Assembly (NCBI RefSeq): GCF_014646055.1
Contig: NZ_BMMS01000018.1
Span: 124,001-188,000 of the forward strand
Direction: 5' to 3'
DNA: 64,000 nucleotides
DNA from: Wenjunlia tyrosinilytica
GTDB taxonomy: Bacteria > Actinomycetota > Actinomycetes > Streptomycetales > Streptomycetaceae
Every line of letters begins with the position of its first letter. Position 1 is the first letter of the stretch. Under the pieces are notes generated by a model. It had not been told where the DNA came from, searched no databases, and worked only from the letters and a program-made list of their open reading frames with translations. Position numbers and translations under genes: made by a program. This document shows, piece by piece, positions 18,049 through 27,214 of the stretch.

Positions 18049-19689
18049 ATGCGCTCATCGCCTCCCCTGTGGCGCACCATCGTCGCCACCTCAGTCCCGA
18101 TGTTCATGGTGGTCCTGGACAACCTCGTGGTGACCACCGCCCTGCCCGCCATCCGCACGGACCTCAACGCCTCGCTCCAGGACCTTCAGTGGTTCGTCAG
18201 CGCCTACGTCCTGTCCTTCGCCACGCTGCTGCTGACCGGCGCGGCGCTGGGCGACCGCTACGGGCGCCGCAGGGTCTTCGTCGCGGGCATCTCCCTGTTC
18301 ACCGCCTCCTCCCTGCTCGCGGGGCTCTCCACCAGCTCGGGGATGCTGATCTTCGCCCGGGCGCTCCAGGGGGCGGGCGGCGCGATGGTCATGCCGCTGT
18401 CGCTCACCCTGCTGGCCGCGGCCGCGGGACCAGGCAGAAGGGCCCTGGCGGTGGGAGTCTGGGGCGCCATCAGCGGCGCCGCTGTCTCGGTCGGCCCGGT
18501 CGTCGGAGGCGCGGTCACCGACGGTCTGGACTGGCAGTCGATCTTCTGGCTGAACATCCCGATCGGACTGCTGGCCATCCCGTTCGCCTACCGCACCATC
18601 GGGGAGAGCAAGGGCAGCGACCGCGGACTCGACCTGTTCGGCCTGCTGCTGGCCGGCGGCGGTGTCTTCTCCCTCGTCTGGGGCATCGTCAGGGCCGAGA
18701 CGCAGGGCTGGTCCTCCACCGAGACCCTGACCACCATCACCCTCGGCGCCGTCCTGCTGATCGCCTTCGTCGTCTGGGAGCGCCGCGCGAAGACCCCGAT
18801 GCTGCCGCTGCGCTTCTACCGCAACCCCGCGTTCTCCCTGACCAACCTGCTCTCGATGGCCATGTACTTCGGAGTCTTCGGGTCGATCTTCCTGCTCTCG
18901 CAGTTCCTCCAGATCGCCCAGGGCTACAGCGCGTTGGAGGCGGGGCTGCGCACCCTGCCCTGGACGCTGATGCCGGCCTTCGTGGCCCCCGTGGCAGGCA
19001 TCCTCACCCCGAGGGTCGGCGGTGGGCCGCTCATGGCCGCGGGCCTGGTGCTCCAGGCGACCGGGCTCGGCTGGCTCGCCCTCATCCTCGACCCGGGCAC
19101 GTCGTACAGCTCGATGCTGGCCCCGTTCGTCCTCGCCGGAACCGGCATGGGCCTGGTCTTCGCCCCCAGTGCCAACGTGGTCCTGGGCGCCGTCCGCCCG
19201 TCCGAGCACGGCAAGGCCTCGGGCGCCAACAGCACGGTGCGTGAGATCGGCGGAGCGCTCGGCATCTCCGTCCTCGGCGCGGTCTTCGCCCACCACGGCG
19301 GCTACACCACGCCGCAGACCTTCACCGACGGACTCACCCCGGCCGTGTGGGTCGGCGTCGCTGTCGTGGCGGTCGGAGCGCTGCTGGCGGTCTTCGTGCC
19401 CAAGCGCCGTCCGCTCACCGAGGACGGGGAGGAGGCGGCGCCGGGTGAGTCGGCCACGGTGGAGCGGACCGCGTCACTGACGCTCGTGGCCGACGGCACC
19501 GGCACCGCCGACAGCGCTCACGCCGACAGCACTCACGCCGACGGCTCCACCGCCCACAGCGCTCACGCCGACGGCACCAACGCCGATGGAGGCACCCCGT
19601 CGGGCCGGACCCTCGAGGCGGCGGCCGGTTCCGAGGCCGAGGCCACCCGCGGCCTGCACATCGTCCCCTCGCTCAGCGGCAAGGAGTAG
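18049..19689 (+). CDS. MFS transporter, DHA2 (14-helix) drug-efflux type
   Basis: An integral membrane exporter with MFMVVLDNLVVTTALPAIRT in helix 1, GDRYGRRRVF (motif A) after helix 2 and about 14 hydrophobic segments, the pattern of EmrB/QacA proton antiporters. ATG 18049 follows TGGAG; an in-frame TTG six bases earlier is less likely. The cytoplasmic C-terminal tail has six five-residue repeats rich in Ala, Asp, His and Ser. Its place behind the synthase and dehydrogenases suggests it exports or gives resistance to the cluster product. Confidence 0.88.
   Translation: MRSSPPLWRTIVATSVPMFMVVLDNLVVTTALPAIRTDLNASLQDLQWFVSAYVLSFATLLLTGAALGDRYGRRRVFVAGISLFTASSLLAGLSTSSGMLIFARALQGAGGAMVMPLSLTLLAAAAGPGRRALAVGVWGAISGAAVSVGPVVGGAVTDGLDWQSIFWLNIPIGLLAIPFAYRTIGESKGSDRGLDLFGLLLAGGGVFSLVWGIVRAETQGWSSTETLTTITLGAVLLIAFVVWERRAKTPMLPLRFYRNPAFSLTNLLSMAMYFGVFGSIFLLSQFLQIAQGYSALEAGLRTLPWTLMPAFVAPVAGILTPRVGGGPLMAAGLVLQATGLGWLALILDPGTSYSSMLAPFVLAGTGMGLVFAPSANVVLGAVRPSEHGKASGANSTVREIGGALGISVLGAVFAHHGGYTTPQTFTDGLTPAVWVGVAVVAVGALLAVFVPKRRPLTEDGEEAAPGESATVERTASLTLVADGTGTADSAHADSTHADGSTAHSAHADGTNADGGTPSGRTLEAAAGSEAEATRGLHIVPSLSGKE
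19507..19596 (+). repeat. 15-bp tandem repeat, six units, in the transporter tail
   Basis: Units start at 19507, 19522, 19537, 19552, 19567 and 19582, variants of gccgacagcgctcac. They encode ADSAH, ADSTH, ADGST, AHSAH, ADGTN and ADGGT. The repeat lies outside the membrane domain and is probably neutral for transport. Confidence 0.85.
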
Positions 19690-19709
19690 CGCGCCATGGC
19701 CCGAGACCG

Positions 19710-20123
19710 TCAGCCCTCGCCCCGCTGGGCGGCCTCCTGTGCCAGCCGGCTGTGCACCTCGGGCCAGTCCAGCCCCGTGGAGACAGTGGTGTTGAAGAAC
19801 GAGAACACCGAACCCGCCATGTGCGGGCGGTACTTCTCGACGATCTGCTTGTGCGGGGAGGCGGAGTTGAACTCCATCAGCGCCTTGCGGTCGACCCAGG
19901 CCGACTGGGTCCAGAAGACCTTCTTGGTCGGCTCGACCGCCAGTGCGTGCCCGACCCCGCCGGCCGAACCCACCGCCTGGCGCCTGATGGCCGTCGAGGC
20001 CATCAGGAAGGGCAGTACATGGCGGAACGAACGCAGCTCCAGCTTGGAGATCATCACGTACACCTCCCCGTCGGCCGTGCGCGGTGCGGGCGCCGGGCCC
20101 TTGGCCCAAGGCAGCTTCAGCAT
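19710..20123 (-). CDS. Small monooxygenase-like (dimeric alpha/beta barrel) protein
   Basis: A 137-residue protein with the pattern of dimeric alpha/beta-barrel proteins related to spheroidene-monooxygenase-like or DUF3291-type families: YVMISKLELRSFRHVLPFL early, then AVEPTKKVFWTQSAWVDRKA and SPHKQIVEKYRPHMAGSVFS. The Trp-Thr segment and late His are typical of the fold. ATG at 20123 follows GGGAGGGG. It converges on the transporter with only 20 bases between the stops and is back to back with the phosphopantetheinyl transferase. Cluster membership is likely from position only; the reaction is unknown. Confidence 0.7.
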   Translation of the reverse strand: MLKLPWAKGPAPAPRTADGEVYVMISKLELRSFRHVLPFLMASTAIRRQAVGSAGGVGHALAVEPTKKVFWTQSAWVDRKALMEFNSASPHKQIVEKYRPHMAGSVFSFFNTTVSTGLDWPEVHSRLAQEAAQRGEG

Positions 20124-20164
20124 CGTCCCCTCCCAGGGTGCGGGCGCTGATGTCTAGGACCGAC

Positions 20165-20977
20165 ATGATGGCCGGAACCGACGTGGCGACCGCGACCCTA
20201 CTGCACAATCGTGTTCCGCTCGTGGAGACACGGTCGATCGTCCCCGCCCGCCCGCGCCCCGCGGCGGACCCCGGGCGGGCGGACACCGACCTGTGGCTGC
20301 TGCCGGAGAGCGCGGTGGCGCGTTTCGTCAGCCGCGTCGAAGGCGTCGGCCTCTTGAGGCCCGCCGAACGGGAGCGTCTGGACCGTATGCGCACCGAGGG
20401 CGGCCGCAGGCGCTTCCTGGGCGGGCGGGCCCTGTGCCGCTACGCGCTCAGCGCCCGCACCGGACTGCCGATGGACTCCTGGCGCTTCTACGAGGACGAG
20501 TTCGGGCGTCCGGAGCCCGAACCGACCGGCCACAGCGTCCGGTTCAACCTCTCGCACACCGACGGCCTCATCGCCTGCGTGGTGACCGACGAGGACCGGG
20601 CGTGCGGTGTCGACGTGGAGCGGACCCCCGCGGGCCCGCAGGCGCTGCGGCACGTGCCCCGTCATCTCGCCGAGGCCGAGCAGGCCACCCTGGACGCGGC
20701 CCCGCCCGGGGTGCGCGCCGCGAAGGTGGCGGCCTACTGGGTGCTGAAGGAGGCGTACCTCAAGGCCCTCGGTGTCGGTATGACCCGGGGACTGAGCGGA
20801 TTCACCTTCTCCGACCCCGCCGCCGGAAGTATCCGCGTCGACGACCCCGACCACGGCGCGGCGGACCGCGACCGCTGGCTGTTCGACCTTTTCTACCCCA
20901 GCCCCGGACATGTTCTGGCCATCGCCGTCAAGGGCGCCCGCCCCGGCTCGCTGCACCGCGTCCCCCTGACGGGCTGA
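20165..20977 (+). CDS. Sfp-type 4'-phosphopantetheinyl transferase
   Basis: Transfers phosphopantetheine from CoA to the Ser of carrier proteins. The three family motifs are present: FNLSHTDG, ACGVDVER (Mg-binding Asp/Glu) and WVLKEAYLKALGVG. The length of about 270 residues fits the Sfp class. Start choice: ATG 20165 has AGGA 6 bases upstream; ATG 20150 and ATG 20168 are alternatives. Its place among the synthase genes makes the two tandem carrier domains the obvious substrate, as PfaE does for PUFA synthases. Confidence 0.93.
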   Translation: MMAGTDVATATLLHNRVPLVETRSIVPARPRPAADPGRADTDLWLLPESAVARFVSRVEGVGLLRPAERERLDRMRTEGGRRRFLGGRALCRYALSARTGLPMDSWRFYEDEFGRPEPEPTGHSVRFNLSHTDGLIACVVTDEDRACGVDVERTPAGPQALRHVPRHLAEAEQATLDAAPPGVRAAKVAAYWVLKEAYLKALGVGMTRGLSGFTFSDPAAGSIRVDDPDHGAADRDRWLFDLFYPSPGHVLAIAVKGARPGSLHRVPLTG

Positions 20978-21067
20978 CCCCGGCCGCACCGCCCCCACCT
21001 CCCGACCTCGAGTGCGCCGAGTGCCCCGTACCGACTTCCCGACATCGAGCCCCTTAAGGAAGACACC

Positions 21068-22369
21068 ATGACCGCGAACTCCTCCACCCACAGGCCCCGG
21101 GTCGCCGTCGTCGGCGCCGGAGTCGCCGGTATCTCCGCCGCCTACGCCCTGCGCGAGCACGCCGAGATCACCATGTTCGAGCAGGACGGCAGGCCGGGCG
21201 GCCACGCCAACACCATCGAGGTCGAGGAGAACGGGCGGACGCTCGGCATCGACACCGCGTTCGTTGTCTTCAACCGGCCCAGCTACCCCAACATGACCCG
21301 GTTCTTCGACGAGCTCGATGTCGAGGCCGTCGAGCACCTCGGCGGGTTCAACTTCTTCGACCTCGACACCGGGACGGAGTACGGCAGCGCCGAGATGAAC
21401 CTCGGCGAGGCCGACGTGGCCACGCGCTACTCCGAGCGGTTCCGGACGGTCTGGCGCGAGGCCCGCCGCTTCCACGAGGAGGGCCGCCGCGACTTCTTCC
21501 GCAAGCGGACCGACATGCCGCTGGGGGAGTACCTCGACCGGGGCGGCTACAGCCAGGAGTTCCGCCACTCGTACGTCGTCCTGCTGGCCACCGCCGTGTG
21601 GTCGGTGCCGGCGGAGCTGATCTGGGAGATGCCCGCCACCACCGTCATCGCGTTCTTCATGGCCCACGACGAGGGCGGCCTCGGCGGCCGGCGGGTGGAC
21701 TGGCGCACGGTGCGCGGAGGCTCGATCAGCTACGTGCGCAAGGCCATCGCCGCGATCAACCCCAAGCTGCGCCTCGGCGAGGCGGTCACCGGAGTGCGCC
21801 AGGAGGAGGACGGGGTCACCGTCGCCACGGCGGGCGGCAGCGAGCACTTCGACTACGCGGTCGTCGCCGCCCACGGCGACCAGGCGCGCGCCCTCCTGGA
21901 CAACCCGACCGACGTCCAGCGGGCCACCCTCGGCAACATCCGCTACAACGCCTCCACCGCCATCCTGCACACCGACCCGACCGTGATGCCGCCCACCCGG
22001 CAGCGGTGGGAGAGCTGGAACTACGGCAAGGTGACGGTCGACGGGCAGGTGCGCCCCTACGTGGCCTACTACATGAACCGGCTGCACGGATTCACCGCGG
22101 AGAAGGACTACTTCGTCACCCTGGACTACCCGCTGGCGGTGCGCGAGGAGGCGGTCATCAGGGAGATGAGCTACTCCCACCCGGTGATCGACATGAACCT
22201 GCGCAACCTCCAGGCCACCATCTACCAGGTCAACGAGGGCACCCGGGTCAAGCTGTGCGGTTCCTACTTCCATTCCAAGCAGCAGTACTTCGACCAGATC
22301 GGCTCGCACGAGGCGGCGTTCAGCTCCGGCATGGAGGCGGCCAAGCAGCTGCTGAGAGAACTGGGCTAA
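21068..22369 (+). CDS. NAD/FAD-binding amine-oxidase-like flavoprotein
   Basis: A 433-residue protein opening with a dinucleotide-binding fold, AVVGAGVAGISAAYAL, then FEQDGRPGGHANTIE, the start pattern of the predicted NAD/FAD-binding family COG2907. Members often sit beside cyclopropane-fatty-acid synthase genes and are thought to act on acyl chains or isoprenoids. No CFA synthase is present here. The ATG follows AAGGA. With two dehydrogenases and an exporter in the same cluster, an oxidative or isomerising step on the polyene chain is plausible but inferred. Confidence 0.8.
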   Translation: MTANSSTHRPRVAVVGAGVAGISAAYALREHAEITMFEQDGRPGGHANTIEVEENGRTLGIDTAFVVFNRPSYPNMTRFFDELDVEAVEHLGGFNFFDLDTGTEYGSAEMNLGEADVATRYSERFRTVWREARRFHEEGRRDFFRKRTDMPLGEYLDRGGYSQEFRHSYVVLLATAVWSVPAELIWEMPATTVIAFFMAHDEGGLGGRRVDWRTVRGGSISYVRKAIAAINPKLRLGEAVTGVRQEEDGVTVATAGGSEHFDYAVVAAHGDQARALLDNPTDVQRATLGNIRYNASTAILHTDPTVMPPTRQRWESWNYGKVTVDGQVRPYVAYYMNRLHGFTAEKDYFVTLDYPLAVREEAVIREMSYSHPVIDMNLRNLQATIYQVNEGTRVKLCGSYFHSKQQYFDQIGSHEAAFSSGMEAAKQLLRELG

Positions 22370-22382
22370 TCCGATTGCCGCC

Positions 22383-22640
22383 GTGGCCGGGGCCGGTGAG
22401 AATCGGGCGGTGCCCCCTCCCACCGGCTTCGACCACCGAGAACGCGGCGACGGATCCGTCGTCATCCTCCACCACGGCAGCGTGGCGACCGTCCTGCGGG
22501 GCGGGCGCGCGGCCCGGTTCCTGGCCGAGGTGCGTGCGGGCGAACCCCAGCTGGTGATGGCCCGCTGGACGGGCAACTACCGGCGGGGCAACGAGCGCAC
22601 GGCCGCTGAGCACCCGCGCAACTCGCGCCCGCGCCGGTAG
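22383..22640 (+). CDS. Small conserved actinobacterial protein of unknown function
   Basis: An 85-residue basic protein with GDGSVVILHHGSVATVLRGG, RAARFLAEV and WTGNYRRGNER, a combination I recognise from many Streptomyces hypothetical proteins. Starts at GTG 22383 or GTG 22410 are both possible; the conserved part begins after the second. It is probably a common chromosomal gene rather than part of the biosynthetic cluster, so the cluster likely ends just upstream. No function can be inferred. Confidence 0.65.
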   Translation: MAGAGENRAVPPPTGFDHRERGDGSVVILHHGSVATVLRGGRAARFLAEVRAGEPQLVMARWTGNYRRGNERTAAEHPRNSRPRR

Positions 22641-22686
22641 GGCCGCGGGCCCCAGCGGTCCGGACGACGAGCCCGGCGGGTGGTGG

Positions 22687-23844
22687 TCACGTCTCCAGCT
22701 CGGCCAGCCGCATGGCGACATTGCGGCGGACGGCGGGGACCCGTCCGATCGCCGCCAGCGCCGCGTTGCGCGCGGCGCGCTGGACGGGGTTGCGCATCGT
22801 GGCCATCTTCGTCATCCGGTCGGTGAACGCGACCACCTGCTTGGCGATCGGCCGGCGGGTCGCCTCGTACCGGTCCAGCAGGGTCTCCGGCTCCCCGTGC
22901 ACGACGGCGGCCAGCGCCCGGCCGAGCTCCACCGCGTCCTGGATGCCGATGTTCATGCCCTGGCCGCCCGCGGGGCTGTGCACATGGGCGGCGTCGCCCG
23001 CGAGCATCACCCGCCCGGCGCGGTAGCGGTCAGCGAGGCGGTGGTGCACATGGAAGCGGGAGCTCCACAGCACCTCGGTGACCTTGGCGTCCTTGCCCGG
23101 CCCCCGCTCGTCCAGCAGCGCCTGCACATCGGCCGGGCCCGGCTGCTCGGGCGCGTCGCGCACGGTGGCCACGACGCGGTACCGGCCGTGGGGCAGGGGA
23201 GCGATCACGGTGACGCCCTCGGGGGCGAGCAGCAACTCGACCGACTGCTCCCGGGGCCAGTGCATCCGCACGTCGGCCAGCACGAACGACTCGGCGTAGG
23301 GCGCCCCGGCGAAGCCGATGCGGACCTTGTCCCGCACGGTGCTGTGCATGCCGTCGGCGCCGATCGCGTAGCGGGCGCGGACCGTGTGCTCGGTTCCGTC
23401 CTCGCCGGTGGCGGTCACGGTGACGCCCTGGCTGTCCTGTGTGAGCCCGGTGACCTTGTAGGGGCGGTGGACGCTGCCCCCGAGCTCCTCGAGCCGCTCG
23501 GTCAGGACCGCCTCGGTCTCGTTCTGCGGGATCATCAGCGCGTACTGGTAGGCGGTGGGCAGCCCCTTGAACGAGATGTGCATCAGTGAGCGGCCGCGGT
23601 CGTGGACCGTGAAGTCGGACAGCTCGATACCGCGGGCCTGAAGGAACTCACTGACCTTCAGCGCTTCCAGCGCCTCGAGGGTCCGGGCGTGCACGACGGC
23701 CGCACGCGAGGTGTTGGCGCCCTGTGCCTGGGCGTCGAGGAGCACGAAGTCCACCCCGCCGGCGGCGAGCATGCCTGCCGCCGTGAGGCCCACCGGACCC
23801 GCGCCCACGATCACGACATCGGTCTCGTTCGGCAGCGCACCCAT
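22687..23844 (-). CDS. FAD-dependent aromatic monooxygenase (PheA/TfdB class)
   Basis: A 385-residue class A flavoprotein monooxygenase. The Rossmann motif VVIVGAGPVGLTAAGML is at the N-terminus, the GD motif is at LAGDAAHVHSPAGGQGMNIGIQDA, and ADGMHS is the DG region. Such enzymes hydroxylate aromatic or polyketide substrates with NAD(P)H and O2; this one lacks the C-terminal thioredoxin-like domain of phenol hydroxylases. It is divergent from a TetR gene, with palindromes in the shared promoter region, so it is probably repressed by that protein and induced by an aromatic compound. The real substrate is unknown. Confidence 0.88.
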   Translation of the reverse strand: MGALPNETDVVIVGAGPVGLTAAGMLAAGGVDFVLLDAQAQGANTSRAAVVHARTLEALEALKVSEFLQARGIELSDFTVHDRGRSLMHISFKGLPTAYQYALMIPQNETEAVLTERLEELGGSVHRPYKVTGLTQDSQGVTVTATGEDGTEHTVRARYAIGADGMHSTVRDKVRIGFAGAPYAESFVLADVRMHWPREQSVELLLAPEGVTVIAPLPHGRYRVVATVRDAPEQPGPADVQALLDERGPGKDAKVTEVLWSSRFHVHHRLADRYRAGRVMLAGDAAHVHSPAGGQGMNIGIQDAVELGRALAAVVHGEPETLLDRYEATRRPIAKQVVAFTDRMTKMATMRNPVQRAARNAALAAIGRVPAVRRNVAMRLAELET

Positions 23845-23870
23845 GTGACTGGTCCTCTCCTGGACTCTTT

Positions 23871-23956
23871 GCCAACGCTTGTTGGCCTACCGGCTGTCGC
23901 TGAACGTATACCCCCGTGTCTGGCCGGTCAACACGTGTTGGCCTACGATCGTTGGC
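23871..23956. promoter_or_regulatory. Three operator-like palindromes between monooxygenase and TetR genes
   Basis: GCCAACGCTTGTTGGC (23871-23886), GTCAACACGTGTTGGC (23927-23942) and the degenerate GCCTACGATCGTTGGC (23941-23956) share GYCWAC-N4-GTTGGC. The third touches the TetR start codon at 23957; the first lies 27 bases before the monooxygenase start. This layout fits a TetR repressor controlling itself and its neighbour. Confidence 0.8.
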
Positions 23957-24523
23957 ATGGCAGGGACGACATCCACTCCACGGCGCTCCGACCGGACCCG
24001 GGCCGCGATCCTGGCGGCGGCCCGCAAGCGCTTCACCGCCGAGGGCTACGAACGGGCGACCATCCGGGCTATAGCGGCCGACGCCGCCATCGACCCGTCG
24101 ATGGTGATGCGGTACTTCGGCAGCAAGGAACAGCTGTTCAGCGCCGCCGCCGACATAGACCTGCGGCTGCCGGACCTGTCCGGCGTGCCCAGGGAGGAAC
24201 TGGGCCGCGCCATCGTCGAGCACTTCTTCACGGCCTGGGAGGGCGTGCCCGACGACGACGCGTTCCTGGTTCTGCTGCGCTCGGCCGTCACCAATGAGAA
24301 GGCCGCCGAGCGCACCCGTGAGATCTTCCGCGACCAGGTCCGCCCGGCCCTGATGGCGGTCCTGGGCGAGGAGGGGGCCGAACGGGCGTCACTGGTCTCC
24401 TGCCAGCTCCTCGGGCTGGCCCTCGGGCGCTACCTGATCCGCCTTCCGGGCGTCTCCTCGATGTCCGCCGACCAGGTGGTGGACGGGCTGTCGCCCTGCA
24501 TTCAGACGGCGCTGACCGGGTGA
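23957..24523 (+). CDS. TetR-family transcriptional repressor
   Basis: A 188-residue repressor. The N-terminal helix-turn-helix runs through RTRAAILAAARKRFTAEGYE, ATIRAIAADAAIDPSMVMRY and FGSKEQLF. The C-terminal half is the ligand and dimer domain and gives no ligand clue. ATG 23957 directly abuts the third palindrome. It is the probable regulator of the divergent monooxygenase and of itself. Confidence 0.92.
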   Translation: MAGTTSTPRRSDRTRAAILAAARKRFTAEGYERATIRAIAADAAIDPSMVMRYFGSKEQLFSAAADIDLRLPDLSGVPREELGRAIVEHFFTAWEGVPDDDAFLVLLRSAVTNEKAAERTREIFRDQVRPALMAVLGEEGAERASLVSCQLLGLALGRYLIRLPGVSSMSADQVVDGLSPCIQTALTG

Positions 24524-24573
24524 GCGCGCGGGGCGGACCGGGAAGGCCTCCGGATGGACGACCGCTGCGCCCT

Positions 24574-24597
24574 GCCCGGGCCACCGGGCTCCCGGGC
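24574..24597. terminator. Stem-loop between convergent TetR and LuxR genes
   Basis: GCCCGGG (24574-24580) pairs with CCCGGGC (24591-24597) across a 10-base loop, in the 87-base gap between two convergent stop codons. It has no T-run. It could serve both directions. Confidence 0.5.
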
Positions 24598-24610
24598 GGA
24601 GCCGGGGCCC

Positions 24611-25441
24611 CTACGGCAGGAGGCCTGCTCGGCGGGCGGTCACCACTGCCTCGAGGCGGGTGTGGGTGCCCAGTTTGCGCATGGCGGAGCGCAGATAGCT
24701 CTTGACCGTCTCCATGCGCAGGCCCAGACGCTCGGCCGCGTCCGTGTTGGTGCAGCCCGTCGCGACCAGGGCGAGGACGTCCGTCTCGCGGGGCGAGAGC
24801 CCCGGACGGCCGGAGAGGACGGGGTGGTCGCCGGGGGTGGCCGACGCCGAGGCCAGCCGGGAGCAGACGCCGTGCAGCCGGGCCCGCAGCCGCGCGTCCT
24901 CGATCTCGCCGGCCAGCGCGCGCAGCTCGCTGTGGACCTGCCGGACCTCCTCCCACGCCGGCTGCGCCGCCGGAGCGTCCAGGCGGGTGAGCAGGCGCTC
25001 CGTCTCGTAGCGGACCGCCAGGCTCTGCTCCAACCCGCGGGCCGCCGCGACCACCGCGGAGATCGTCCGATCGCCCAGCGGCAAGGGCTGGCGCAGGGCC
25101 CCGTAGAGCACCGCCCTCACAGTGCGCCCCACGACCACGGGGACCGCCACCACCGAGCACAGCCCCTCCGCCGTCACCGCGCCGTCGTACTCGTGGCTGA
25201 TCGTCCGCGCGGAGCGGTAGTCCACTACCGCGAACGGCCGAGCCAGCGCGACCGCCTTGCCGCCCAGGCCATTGCCGGAGACCACGGACAGACCACGCAG
25301 GGATTCGGTGGCATTGCCGGTCAACTCGCGGATGCGCAGCGACTCCTGTCCGGTCACCGTCCCCCCGAAGGCCACCGGCAGCCCGCTCGTGCGGCGCAGG
25401 GCGAGCAGGGCGGCACGTATCTCCACCGCTTCCTCGGTCAT
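24611..25441 (-). CDS. GAF-LuxR transcriptional regulator
   Basis: A 276-residue protein. Residues up to about 130 resemble a GAF sensor (VAVPVVVGRTVRAVLYGALR), followed by a helical linker and a C-terminal LuxR helix-turn-helix (LSPRETDVLALVATGCTNTD, then LRMETVKSYLRSAMRKLG). ATG 25441 follows GAGGAGG. It is divergent from two acyl-CoA ligase genes, an arrangement common in Streptomyces, so it probably controls them in response to a small ligand. Confidence 0.88.
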   Translation of the reverse strand: MTEEAVEIRAALLALRRTSGLPVAFGGTVTGQESLRIRELTGNATESLRGLSVVSGNGLGGKAVALARPFAVVDYRSARTISHEYDGAVTAEGLCSVVAVPVVVGRTVRAVLYGALRQPLPLGDRTISAVVAAARGLEQSLAVRYETERLLTRLDAPAAQPAWEEVRQVHSELRALAGEIEDARLRARLHGVCSRLASASATPGDHPVLSGRPGLSPRETDVLALVATGCTNTDAAERLGLRMETVKSYLRSAMRKLGTHTRLEAVVTARRAGLLP

Positions 25442-25534
25442 GGCTCGTGCCTCCTCACCCTCGTTCGGGGGTAGTGAGTGATCCGGGTCTCACTGGACGA
25501 TGCAATGTAGCGCGTGGTCACGAGGAGGAAACAC

Positions 25535-27214
25535 ATGGCGGACAGCAGTGCCGGAGTCGAGGGCTTCCGCGAGGCCCGGGACTTCCTGCTGCGGCACCGG
25601 GGAGACTACGGCACGGCGTACCGCGACTTCCGATGGCCGCGGCTGGACGAGTTCAACTGGGCGCTGGACTGGTTCGACGCCATCGCCGAGGGCAATGAGC
25701 GTCCCGCGCTGTGGATCGTCGAGGAGGACGGGTCCGAGGACCGCTACTCCTTCCGCGAGATGTCCCGCCGATCCTCCCGGGTGGCGAACTGGCTGCGCGA
25801 GCAGGGCGTGGGGGCCGGGGACCGCATCCTCCTCATGCTCGGCAACCAGGTCGAGCTGTGGGAGACGATGCTCGCCGCCATGAAGCTGCGGGCGGTGGTC
25901 ATCCCCGCGACGACCCTCCTCGGCACGGACGACCTGATCGACCGGGTGGAGCGGGGGCAGGTCGCCCATGTGGTCACCGGCTCGGCCGACACGGGCAAGT
26001 TCGACGGGGTGCCGGGGGAGTACACGCGTATCGCGATCGGGGACCCGGTGCCGGGGTGGCTGCGGTACGCGGACGCGTACGCCGACCCACCGGACTTCGC
26101 CCCGGACGGGCCGACCCGGGCGGACGACACCCTGCTGCTGTACTTCACCTCGGGCACCACGGCCCAGCCCAAGCTGGTCGAGCACACCCACGCCTCGTAC
26201 CCGGTGGGCCACCTGTCCACCATGTACTGGATCGGCCTCGAGCCCGGCGATGTGCACCTCAATATCTCCTCGCCGGGCTGGGCGAAGCACGCGTGGAGCA
26301 ATCTGTTCGCCCCCTGGAACGCCGAGGCGACGGTCTTCATCCACAACTACTCGCGCTTCGACCCCGCCCGCCTCCTCACCGAGATCCAGCGCTGCGGGGT
26401 GACGAGCTTCTGCGCCCCGCCCACCGTGTGGCGGATGCTGATCCAGGCGGACATGAGCACACTGAAGACCCCTCCGGCCAAGGCCGTTGGCGCGGGCGAG
26501 CCGCTCAACCCCGAGGTCATCGAGCATGTGCGGCGGGCCTGGGGGGTGACGATCCGCGACGGCTTCGGGCAGACCGAGACAACCGTCCAGGTGGCCAACT
26601 CGCCCGGGCAGCCGCTCAAGACCGGCTCCATGGGGCGGCCGAGCCCCGGATACCGGGTGGTACTCCTCGACCCCGGCACCGGTGAGGCCGCCGACGAGGG
26701 CGAGATCTGCCTGGACCTGAGCGAGCGGCCGCTCGGGCTCATGGTGGGCTACCACGGCGACGAGGAGCGCAACGCCGAGGCGATGGCGGGCGGTTACTAC
26801 CACACGGGAGACGTGGGCTCGCGCGACGAGGACGGCTACATCACCTATGTCGGCCGCGCCGACGACGTGTTCAAGGCGAGCGACTACAAGATCTCCCCGT
26901 TCGAGCTGGAGAGCGTCCTGCTGGAACACCCCGCCGTCGCCGAGGCCGCCGTCGTGCCCTCGCCCGATCCGCTGCGCCTCGCGGTGCCGAAGGCGTTCGT
27001 CGTGCTCACCGCCGGATGGGAGCCGGGCGAGGAGACGGCCCGTTCGATCTTCGAGCACTCCAGGAATCACCTGGCGCCCTACAAGCGGGTCAGGCGGCTG
27101 GAGTTCGCGGAACTGCCGAAGACCGTCTCGGGGAAGATCCGGCGCACCGAGCTTCGCGCCCGCGAGATCGAGCGCCGGTCGGACCGCGAGTTCACCGAGG
27201 ACGGCGTCGAATGA
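25535..27214 (+). CDS. Acyl-CoA synthetase, AMP-forming (medium-chain/acetyl-CoA-synthetase-like)
   Basis: A 559-residue ANL-family ligase that activates a carboxylic acid via an acyl-adenylate. [17 protein letters not shown] is the phosphate-binding loop, DGFGQTETT the A5 motif, [20 protein letters not shown] the A7-A8 region and KTVSGKIRR the C-terminal catalytic Lys. The N-terminus ([20 protein letters not shown]) is like medium-chain acyl-CoA synthetases. ATG 25535 has a strong GAGGAGG. Its stop overlaps the next gene's ATG (ATGA), so the two ligases are translated together. Confidence 0.92.
   Translation: MADSSAGVEGFREARDFLLRHRGDYGTAYRDFRWPRLDEFNWALDWFDAIAEGNERPALWIVEEDGSEDRYSFREMSRRSSRVANWLREQGVGAGDRILLMLGNQVELWETMLAAMKLRAVVIPATTLLGTDDLIDRVERGQVAHVVTGSADTGKFDGVPGEYTRIAIGDPVPGWLRYADAYADPPDFAPDGPTRADDTLLLYFTSGTTAQPKLVEHTHASYPVGHLSTMYWIGLEPGDVHLNISSPGWAKHAWSNLFAPWNAEATVFIHNYSRFDPARLLTEIQRCGVTSFCAPPTVWRMLIQADMSTLKTPPAKAVGAGEPLNPEVIEHVRRAWGVTIRDGFGQTETTVQVANSPGQPLKTGSMGRPSPGYRVVLLDPGTGEAADEGEICLDLSERPLGLMVGYHGDEERNAEAMAGGYYHTGDVGSRDEDGYITYVGRADDVFKASDYKISPFELESVLLEHPAVAEAAVVPSPDPLRLAVPKAFVVLTAGWEPGEETARSIFEHSRNHLAPYKRVRRLEFAELPKTVSGKIRRTELRAREIERRSDREFTEDGVE

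Noticed and set aside
19710-20123. Classical antibiotic biosynthesis monooxygenase (ABM) assignment
   Set aside because: The size and fold pattern fit loosely, but key ABM spacing is not clear, so only a general barrel-family call is given.
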